In this document: in pieces, positions 7,731 through 13,461 of the stretch
Layout of the letters: the number at the start of each line of letters is the position of its first letter
Position numbering within the stretch: the stretch's first letter is position 1
Made by a program: the position numbers and the translations under genes
Origin: Mycolicibacter acidiphilus
Lineage (GTDB): Bacteria; Actinomycetota; Actinomycetes; Mycobacteriales; Mycobacteriaceae
Length of the DNA: 37,619 bases
Assembly: GCF_018455725.1 (NCBI RefSeq)
Contig: NZ_JAHCLR010000051.1
Span: 1-37,619, forward strand
Reading direction: 5' to 3'
Notes under the pieces: generated by a model
Seen by the model: the letters and a program-made list of their open reading frames with translations, nothing else
The model's database searches: none
Told to the model about the DNA's origin: nothing

Positions 7731-7967
7731 TCAGGCCGCGGTGTGTCCGCCATTGTCCAGCTTCTCCGCGATCCAGACTTTGATGAGTGATTGCCGGGTG
7801 ACGCCTAGCCGGGTCGCTTCGCGGTCGAGTTGGGCGATCATCCACGCGGGGAAGTCGACGTTGACGCGCCGGTGCTCCTCCCCGGGCCGTCGCGCTCGCG
7901 CAGTATCGAGGGCACCGGCCATGTCCTGGCCGTTGTCGAACCGTTCGTCGAACTCGTCAGCTTTCAT
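7731..7967 (-). CDS. brnA: BrnA-type antitoxin (ribbon-helix-helix)
   Basis: A 78-residue antitoxin of the BrnA family. The N-terminal acidic segment (MKADEFDERFDNGQD) contacts the toxin. The C-terminal ribbon-helix-helix DNA-binding part is RRVNVDFPAWMIAQLDREA followed by LGVTRQSLIKVWIAEKL (residues 33-70). The start is ATG 7967; the open frame extends upstream to 8027, but that part overlaps brnT and lacks family similarity. Its first 11 bases overlap the end of brnT, the usual toxin-first brnTA order. It binds BrnT and probably represses the shared promoter. Confidence 0.88.
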   Translation of the reverse strand: MKADEFDERFDNGQDMAGALDTARARRPGEEHRRVNVDFPAWMIAQLDREATRLGVTRQSLIKVWIAEKLDNGGHTAA

Positions 7968-8220
7968 AGATCGCTGCCTCTCCTTCGCGTGAGCGGCGTA
8001 CCGAGATGATCCGAACATGGTCGTCACGGTAGGTCACCACCGCTGACCAGCATCGACCGTCGATCTCACCGATCACCATCCACCTCGGCTCATCCGTCGT
8101 GCGTGCCGGCACCTCGACGCGATGCGGATCAGCCCAGATGGACTGTGCGGCGTCGAAGTCAATGCCATGCTTGGCAAGGTTTGCCGCGCTCTTGGCGGGG
8201 TCAAACTCGAAGTCAAGCAT
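7957..8220 (-). CDS. brnT: BrnT-type ribonuclease toxin
   Basis: An 87-residue toxin of the BrnT family, a RelE-like ribonuclease fold. Family features are DFEFDPAKSAANLAKHGIDF at the N terminus, AQSIWADP, then DEPRWMVIGEIDGRCWSAVVTYRDDHVRIISVRRS near the C terminus, with the Arg/Ser-rich RIISVRRSREGE containing likely active-site residues. It is first in the brnTA pair, overlapping brnA by 11 bp. A good minus-strand -10 (TATAAT) ends only 8 bp before the ATG, so the mRNA may be leaderless, which is common in mycobacteria. Confidence 0.9.
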   Translation of the reverse strand: MLDFEFDPAKSAANLAKHGIDFDAAQSIWADPHRVEVPARTTDEPRWMVIGEIDGRCWSAVVTYRDDHVRIISVRRSREGEAAIYES

Positions 8221-8228
8221 GCGTAGAA

Positions 8229-8259
8229 ATTATACCGTAACGACACCAATTACGTTCAA
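8229..8259 (-). promoter_or_regulatory. brnTA promoter with operator-like repeat
   Basis: Read on the minus strand: TTGAAC (8259-8254), a 19-bp spacer, then TATAAT (8234-8229), a plausible housekeeping promoter. Between the two boxes CGTAA (8236-8240) and TTACG (8250-8254) form an inverted repeat with a 9-bp spacer, well placed for BrnA to block RNA polymerase. The binding assignment is inference. Confidence 0.55.
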
Positions 8260-8288
8260 GTGTTAGGCGACTCCTGGCAGTTGAATGC

Positions 8289-8331
8289 AGGTAGGTTAAC
8301 GACTTGCGACAAACGTCGGTCACGTCATACC
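8289..8331 (+). repeat. Cassette repeat copy 3 (R3), most diverged
   Basis: Third copy of the repeat, beginning AGGTAGGTTAACGACTTGCG. The first 28 bases match R4 at 22 positions; the last 15 bases are poorly conserved. It still has the invariant GGTAG and GACTTGC blocks. It separates brnTA from the nucleotidyltransferase-HEPN module. Confidence 0.65.
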
Positions 8332-8370
8332 CCTGATCATTGGAGACGAAGCGATCAACCTCATGCATGC

Positions 8371-8402
8371 CAACTATAGTTGTATTATTCTAACTTTAGT
8401 TG
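8371..8402 (+). promoter_or_regulatory. Tandem palindromic operator of the nucleotidyltransferase-HEPN module
   Basis: Two copies of AACT-WT-AGTT (AACTATAGTT at 8372-8381 and AACTTTAGTT at 8392-8401) are spaced 20 bp start to start, two helical turns, with both followed by G. They flank TATTAT (8383-8388), a possible -10 box. The pair lies just before the ribosome binding site GGAG and the ATG at 8412. The helix-turn-helix in the first protein is the natural candidate to bind here; this is inference. Confidence 0.6.
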
Positions 8403-8411
8403 GAGTAGGGG

Positions 8412-9053
8412 ATGTCTGCGATGCAGCTCAACAAGCCGTTCGCCACGGTGACGCCGACCCTGGATGGTGACGTACTCGCGGTGCTGGCAACCGCCGAGGT
8501 AACGTTCACGATCGCGCAGATCCAGCGCATCCTGACTACGGTCTCGGGTGAGGGAATTCGCAAGGTGCTAACCCGGCTCACCTCCCAGGGGGTGGTGCTC
8601 CACGGTCAGGTCGGCCGGACCCACACCTACCGCCTCAACACCGAACATCTCGCGGCCGGACCGATCGCCGCGCTGTCACGCCTGACCGCCGCGTTCCTCG
8701 ACCGCCTGGAGAAGCACCTGCAGGGGTGGGGTGCGCAGCTCGCGTACGCGGCCGTGTTCGGGTCGGCGGCAACGGGACGCATGACGCTCGACAGCGATAT
8801 AGACCTGTTCCTGGTGCGCGCTTCCGGAACCGACCGCGACGAGGACCTGCAGTGGGAAGAGCGGCTGACCGAACTTGCGCGATCGGTCGCCGCGTGGACC
8901 GGGAACGACGGCCGGATCGTCGAATACACCACAGACGAGCTCATCGCTGCAGCGGTTGCCGGTGAGCCGCTGCTCGACGACATAGCCAAGCAAGGCCTAA
9001 CTGTCGCGGGGACACGGTCGTGGCTGAATCGGCAACTGAGAGGGAGGTCCTGA
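8412..9053 (+). CDS. Helix-turn-helix nucleotidyltransferase (MNT-type, antitoxin-like)
   Basis: This 213-residue protein has two parts. Residues 15-75 form a winged helix-turn-helix (DVLAVLATAEVTFTIAQIQRI, then GIRKVLTRLTSQGVV). Residues 105-210 form a minimal nucleotidyltransferase domain with the GS-X10-D-X-D motif: G117-S118 and D129-I-D131 in GSAATGRMTLDSDIDLFLV. It starts at ATG 8412, six bases after GGAG. In MNT-HEPN modules the nucleotidyltransferase neutralises the HEPN ribonuclease, in some cases by AMPylating it. Here the fused HTH suggests it also represses the operon. The stop overlaps the next start (TGATG). Confidence 0.82.
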   Translation: MSAMQLNKPFATVTPTLDGDVLAVLATAEVTFTIAQIQRILTTVSGEGIRKVLTRLTSQGVVLHGQVGRTHTYRLNTEHLAAGPIAALSRLTAAFLDRLEKHLQGWGAQLAYAAVFGSAATGRMTLDSDIDLFLVRASGTDRDEDLQWEERLTELARSVAAWTGNDGRIVEYTTDELIAAAVAGEPLLDDIAKQGLTVAGTRSWLNRQLRGRS

Positions 9054-9439
9054 TGGCGGGACCACGCGACTGCGATTCCGCGGTCATCGCGGGACGCATG
9101 TCGAAGGCGACCGAATTCTTCGACGCCGCGGACCTCCTGGGGAAGGAGATGGTCAACGCAGCGGGTGATCTTTACGTCGACGCCGGCATCGCCGCAGCGG
9201 ACGTGATCTGTTGCGTACGCCTCGGTGTGCACTCGAACACCGGCAACCACAACGAGGCCGTCGCGCTGCTGAAGCAGGCCGACAGCGGATCCGAGCGGCA
9301 CTTGAACACGTTGCTGAACTTGAAGAACAAGGCGGCCTACACCCATCAGGACCTGACATCCGCCGAACTGAAGAAGATGAACCGCGCGGCCGAGCAGCTG
9401 GTGGAGACGGCCAAACGAGTGGTGGCATCGCGTACATGA
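9053..9439 (+). CDS. HEPN-type protein, toxin-like partner
   Basis: A 128-residue all-helical protein. The ATG at 9053 overlaps the upstream TGA and has GGGAGG six bases before it; an in-frame ATG at 9020 lies inside the upstream gene and is less likely. The sequence has HEPN-like spacing: a long central helix with DAGIAAADVICCVRLG (residues 43-58) and a C-terminal LNLKNKAAYTHQDL (88-101). Canonical HEPN RNases carry R-X4-6-H; here the only candidates before H98 are K91 and K93, so the motif is K-X4-6-H. It is either a lysine-variant HEPN RNase or a non-nucleolytic partner. Pairing with the nucleotidyltransferase supports the assignment. Confidence 0.68.
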   Translation: MAGPRDCDSAVIAGRMSKATEFFDAADLLGKEMVNAAGDLYVDAGIAAADVICCVRLGVHSNTGNHNEAVALLKQADSGSERHLNTLLNLKNKAAYTHQDLTSAELKKMNRAAEQLVETAKRVVASRT

Positions 9440-9506
9440 CGGTCCCACCCCGGCCGCCAGCCTGATCCAGCCGAACCACTACTAACGGCTGAGACCGCGC
9501 GAAAGG

Positions 9507-9549
9507 GGGTAGATTCCCGACTTGCGACCAAGGTGCGATGGCTGTGTCG
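9507..9549 (+). repeat. Cassette repeat copy 4 (R4)
   Basis: Fourth copy, beginning GGGTAGATTCCCGACTTGCG and ending CTGTGTCG, lying after the HEPN gene. Beyond it there is no toxin-antitoxin gene; the next gene is mmsB of the conserved catabolic operon. R4 therefore marks the right end of the array. The remaining bases to 9675 show nothing recognisable. Confidence 0.8.
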
Positions 9550-9675
9550 CCCGGACCGCCCTGCGCCGAATGTGTACTCAGAGCGAGATTTTCGGCAATT
9601 CTTCGTGCCCGTTACACGTTCGGCGTATCAGGGGTCGAAGTGACGTCGCCATCCGCATCGACGAGGACCGCCTGC

Positions 9676-10551
9676 TCAACCCCCGCGCAGCGTGGTGATC
9701 ACCGCGCTGAAGTCCTGCCCCGGGTGCTCGGCGGCGAACTCGGCGTAGATCTGCGCGGCATGGCTGCCCAGTGGCGCCGACGCGCCGGTGTCGTCGACGG
9801 CGTGCATGGCCAGGCCCAGGTCCTTGTTCATCAGCGCGGCGGCGAAGCCGGGTTCGAAGCCCCGGTTCGCCGGGGAGGTCGGCACCGGGCCGGGCACCGG
9901 GCAGTTGGTGTGCAGCGCCCAGCAGTTGCCGGTGGCGCCGGTCATCACGTCGAACAGCGCCTGGTCGGCCAGGCCCAGCTTCTCGGCGAGCACGAACGCC
10001 TCCGCGACCGCGATCTGCTGCACCGCCAGCACCATGTTGTTGCAGATCTTGGCGGCCTGGCCGGCGCCGGCGGCGCCACAGTGAATCACCTTGGCCGCCA
10101 TGGGTTCTAGGATCGGTCGGGCGCGCTCCAGTGCCTCGGCGTCACCGCCGACCATGAACGCCAGCGTGCCCGCCGCGGCGCCGCCCACCCCGCCGGAGAC
10201 CGGCGCGTCCAGCTGCGCCAGACCGTGTTCACCGGCCAGGGCGTGCGCCGCCCGGGCGTCGGCGACCGAGATCGTCGAACTGTCGATCAGCAGCGCACCC
10301 GGGCGGACCGCCGGCAGGATCTCGGTGTAGCAGGATTTCACCAGATCCCCGTTGGGCAGCATGGTGAGCACTTCGTCGGCGCCGGCCACCGCCTCGACGG
10401 CGCTGGGAAATACGGTGACGCCGGTGGTTTCGGCGGCCGCCGCGGCCGCCGGCACCGGGTCGAAGCCGCGGACGGTGTGTCCGGCCGCCACCAGATTCGC
10501 CGCCATCGGCCCGCCCATGTGGCCCAGGCCCAGGAACGCAACAGTCGCCAC
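9676..10551 (-). CDS. mmsB: 3-hydroxyisobutyrate dehydrogenase
   Basis: It oxidises 3-hydroxyisobutyrate to methylmalonate semialdehyde with NAD+ in valine breakdown. The 291 residues include the Rossmann motif FLGLGHMGGPMAANL (residues 6-20), the substrate loop DAPVSGGVGGA (115-125), the catalytic Lys168 in GAGQAAKICNNM, and the C-terminal MNKDLGLAM. The length is typical. It is the last gene of the operon, 9 bp after the acyl-CoA dehydrogenase gene. The order mmsA-fadE-mmsB matches Rv0753c-Rv0752c-Rv0751c of M. tuberculosis. Confidence 0.95.
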   Translation of the reverse strand: MATVAFLGLGHMGGPMAANLVAAGHTVRGFDPVPAAAAAAETTGVTVFPSAVEAVAGADEVLTMLPNGDLVKSCYTEILPAVRPGALLIDSSTISVADARAAHALAGEHGLAQLDAPVSGGVGGAAAGTLAFMVGGDAEALERARPILEPMAAKVIHCGAAGAGQAAKICNNMVLAVQQIAVAEAFVLAEKLGLADQALFDVMTGATGNCWALHTNCPVPGPVPTSPANRGFEPGFAAALMNKDLGLAMHAVDDTGASAPLGSHAAQIYAEFAAEHPGQDFSAVITTLRGG

Positions 10552-10560
10552 AAACGCCTC

Positions 10561-11748
10561 CTATATCCCAGCTCGGACCCGGTTGGCCTCGGCGCGGCCG
10601 ACCACCATCCGCATGATCTCGTTGGTGCCCTCCAGAATCCGATGCACCCGCAGATCGCGGACGATCTTCTCCAAGCCGTACTCGCGCAGATACCCGTAGC
10701 CACCGTGCAGTTGCAGGGCCTTGTCCGCGACGTCGTAGCAGGCGTCGGTGACGTAGCGCTTGGCCATCGCGCACAACTCGACCTTGTCGGCGTCACCGTT
10801 GTCCAGCGCGGTGGCCGCGCGCCACAGCAGCAGGCGCGAGGTCTCCAGAGCGGTGGCCATGTCGGCGAACGTGAAGCGGATCGTCGGCTCGTCGAGCAGC
10901 GGCTTGCCGAACGCCTGCCGGTCGGCCAGATACCCGCCGGTCTTGTCGAACGCCGCCTGCCCGCCGCCGAGCGAGCAGGCCGCGATGTTGATCCGCCCGC
11001 CGTTGAGGCCGTTCATCGCGATCGAGAAGCCGGTTCCCTCGCCCTCCGGGCCGCCGAGCATCGCCTCGGCCGGCACCCGCACACCCTCGCAGATCACCTG
11101 GGCGGTGGGCTGGGCGTTCCAGCCCATCTTCTGCTCGGGCGGGCCGAAACTCAGTCCGGGCGTGCCCTTTTCGACGATGAACGTCGAGATGCCCCGTGGG
11201 CTGTCGTCTCCGGTGCGTGCCATCACCACGTACACATCCGACACCCCGGCGCCGGAGATGAACTGCTTGACACCGTCGAGCACGTAGTCTGCGCCTTGTC
11301 CGGGACCGGACCGCACCGCCCTGGTGGACAGCGCCGCGGCATCGGATCCGGCGCCCGGCTCGGTGAGGCAGTAGCTGGCGATCACCTCCATCGACGCCAG
11401 CCGCGACACCCAGTCCTTGCGCTGCTGCTCGGTGCCGTAGCTGTCGATCATCCAGGCGCACATGTTGTGGATCGACAGGTAGGAGGAGATCACCGGGTCG
11501 GCGATCGCGAGCTGCTCGAAGATCCGCACCCCGTCGAGTCGGCGCAGCCCGGAGCCGCCGGCATCCTCGCGGCAGTAGATCGCGGCCATCCCCAGCTCGG
11601 CCGCCTCCCGCATCACGTCCACCGGAAAGTGATGCGTGGCATCCCATTCCAGCGCGTACGGGGCGAGCCGCTTCGCAGCGAACGCCGCCGCGGTCTCGAC
11701 GATCACCCGTTCCTCGTCGTTCATTGCGGTATCCATTGTGAGAGTCAT
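10561..11748 (-). CDS. fadE9: Acyl-CoA dehydrogenase, FadE9-like (isobutyryl-CoA type)
   Basis: A FAD-dependent acyl-CoA dehydrogenase of 395 residues. Motifs seen are YCLTEPGAGSDAAAL, the GVKQFISGAG segment, LHGGYGYLREYGLEKIVRDLRVHRILEGTNEIMR, where Glu of EGTNE is the family's catalytic base position. The gene lies between mmsA (11 bp upstream) and mmsB (9 bp downstream), so the substrate is most likely isobutyryl-CoA from valine, as with Rv0752c. The ATG at 11748 is used; ATGs at 11736 and 11724 are alternatives. The symbol follows synteny with M. tuberculosis. Confidence 0.9.
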   Translation of the reverse strand: MTLTMDTAMNDEERVIVETAAAFAAKRLAPYALEWDATHHFPVDVMREAAELGMAAIYCREDAGGSGLRRLDGVRIFEQLAIADPVISSYLSIHNMCAWMIDSYGTEQQRKDWVSRLASMEVIASYCLTEPGAGSDAAALSTRAVRSGPGQGADYVLDGVKQFISGAGVSDVYVVMARTGDDSPRGISTFIVEKGTPGLSFGPPEQKMGWNAQPTAQVICEGVRVPAEAMLGGPEGEGTGFSIAMNGLNGGRINIAACSLGGGQAAFDKTGGYLADRQAFGKPLLDEPTIRFTFADMATALETSRLLLWRAATALDNGDADKVELCAMAKRYVTDACYDVADKALQLHGGYGYLREYGLEKIVRDLRVHRILEGTNEIMRMVVGRAEANRVRAGI

Positions 11749-11759
11749 TGCGTCAGGCC

Positions 11760-13280
11760 TTATTTCATCGTGGGCATGTGGAACTCGGCGCCGTCCTTGA
11801 TGCCCGACGGCCAGCGCTGCGTGATGGTCTTGGTCTTGGTGTAGAACGTGATCGAGGCGGTGCCGTGCTGGTTGAGGTCGCCGAAGCCGGACCGCTTCCA
11901 GCCGCCGAATGAGTGGTAGGCCACCGGCACCGGGATCGGCACGTTGACGCCGACCATGCCGACCTGCACCCGCGAGCAGAAGTCCCGGGCGGTGTCGCCG
12001 TCGCGGGTGAAGATCGCCACCCCGTTGCCGTACTCATGCTCGGACGGAAGGCGAAGTGCCTCTTCGTAATCCGCGGCGCGGGCAATGCACAGCACCGGCC
12101 CGAAGATCTCGTCGGTGTAGATCGACATGTCGGAGGTGACGTGGTCGAACAGCGTCGGCCCGAGGAAGAACCCGGTCGTCAGGTCCGCGTCACCGTAGGT
12201 GGCGTCGTCGGCGCCGCGGGTCCGCCCGTCGACCACCAGCTCCGCCCCGGCCGCCACGCCGGCGTCGATGTAGCCGCGCACCCGCTGCACGGCGGCGCCG
12301 GTGACCAGCGGGCCGTAGTCGGCCTTCGGGTCCAGGCTGTGCCCGACCCGCAGGCCGTTGACCCGGTCCACCAGGCGTTCCCGCAACCGGTTTGCCGTGT
12401 CCTCGCCGACCGGCACCGCCACGCTGATCGCCATGCAGCGCTCCCCGGCGCTGCCGTAACCAGCGCCGATCAGCGCGTCGACGGCCTGGTCCAGGTCGGC
12501 GTCGGGCATCACGATCATGTGGTTCTTCGCCCCGCCGAAGCACTGGGCGCGCTTGCCGTGCGCGGTGGCTGTCGCGTAGATGTACTGCGCGATGTCGGTG
12601 GAACCGACGAAGCCGACCGCCGCGACGTCCGGGTGGGTCAGCAGGGCGTCCACGGCCTCCTTGTCGCCCTGCACCACCTGCAGCACCCCGGGCGGCAGGC
12701 CGGCCTCGAGGAACAACTCGGCGAGGCGCACCGGCACCGACGGGTCGCGCTCGGACGGCTTGAGGATGAACGCGTTGCCGCACGCCAGGGCCGGCCCGGC
12801 CTGCCACAGCGGGATCATCGCCGGGAAGTTGAACGGGGTGATCCCGGCGACCACCCCGAGCGGCTGGCGCAACGAGAACACGTCGATACCGGTGCCGGCG
12901 CCCTCGGTGTGCTCGCCCTTGAGCAGATGCGGGATGCCGACCGCGAACTCGATCACCTCGATGCCGCGCTGAATGTCGCCGTGCGCGTCGACGACGGTCT
13001 TGCCGTGCTCGGCCGAGAGCAGTTCGGCGAGTTCGTCGGCGTGGGTGTTGACCAGTTCGATGAAGCGCATCAGCACCCGGGCTCGGCGCTGCGGGTTGAC
13101 CGCCGCCCACACCCGCTGCGCGGCGACCGCCGAGCTGACCGCGGCGTCCACCTCGGCCGCCGACGCCAGTGGCACCTTCGCCTGTACCGCGCCGGTGCTC
13201 GGATCGAAGACGTCGGCGGTGCGTGCGGAGTTTCCGGTGCTGCGGTGGCCATCGATGAAGTGCGGAATCTGTGTGGTCAT
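11760..13280 (-). CDS. mmsA: Methylmalonate-semialdehyde dehydrogenase (CoA-acylating)
   Basis: It converts methylmalonate semialdehyde with CoA and NAD+ to propionyl-CoA and CO2, the last step of valine catabolism through this route; malonate semialdehyde is a related substrate. The protein is 506 residues. Family features include ITPFNFPAMIPLWQ, FILKPSERDPSVP, VGSTDIAQYIY, the catalytic Cys in GSAGERCMAISVAVPVGE, and the C-terminal PVPVAYHSFGGWKRSGFGDLNQHG. The open frame runs upstream to 13970, but family proteins begin near MTTQIPHFIDG, so I start at ATG 13280. No strong ribosome binding site is seen. It is the first gene of the operon. Confidence 0.95.
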   Translation of the reverse strand: MTTQIPHFIDGHRSTGNSARTADVFDPSTGAVQAKVPLASAAEVDAAVSSAVAAQRVWAAVNPQRRARVLMRFIELVNTHADELAELLSAEHGKTVVDAHGDIQRGIEVIEFAVGIPHLLKGEHTEGAGTGIDVFSLRQPLGVVAGITPFNFPAMIPLWQAGPALACGNAFILKPSERDPSVPVRLAELFLEAGLPPGVLQVVQGDKEAVDALLTHPDVAAVGFVGSTDIAQYIYATATAHGKRAQCFGGAKNHMIVMPDADLDQAVDALIGAGYGSAGERCMAISVAVPVGEDTANRLRERLVDRVNGLRVGHSLDPKADYGPLVTGAAVQRVRGYIDAGVAAGAELVVDGRTRGADDATYGDADLTTGFFLGPTLFDHVTSDMSIYTDEIFGPVLCIARAADYEEALRLPSEHEYGNGVAIFTRDGDTARDFCSRVQVGMVGVNVPIPVPVAYHSFGGWKRSGFGDLNQHGTASITFYTKTKTITQRWPSGIKDGAEFHMPTMK

Positions 13281-13330
13281 GGCAATCCAATGTCGAAGGT
13301 GGGGAGAGCCGTTCGGCTCGACACCCAGAA

Positions 13331-13348
13331 TACTAGGACATCCTAGTA
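13331..13348. promoter_or_regulatory. Perfect palindrome upstream of mmsA
   Basis: TACTAGGA-CA-TCCTAGTA is a perfect 8-bp inverted repeat with a 2-bp spacer, 51-68 bp upstream of mmsA and 114 bp before the divergent FHA-ABC gene. It overlaps TAGTAT, a possible minus-strand -10 box. The form suits a TetR-family dimer, a common regulator of acyl-CoA catabolism. The regulator is not encoded in this window. Confidence 0.6.
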
Positions 13349-13461
13349 ACTGTGACCAGAGGGTGACCCGGTTCACAGCTGTCCCGCAGCGCTGCTGGCT
13401 ACCGTGGCGCATCGGGCCGGAGACGCCGGTGTTCTCGCAGGGTGCCCACCGGAGGTGGTGA

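Noticed and set aside
6701-9549. CRISPR or ordinary integron array
   Set aside because: Repeats are 0.8-1.2 kb apart with gene modules between them, which rules out CRISPR; no integron integrase or recognisable attC hairpin with R and L boxes is visible, so a standard integron is not supported.
10225-11844. Long plus-strand frame (539 codons) opposite the acyl-CoA dehydrogenase gene
   Set aside because: It is an antisense shadow of two well-supported enzymes, rich in His/Arg/Gly with no family likeness.
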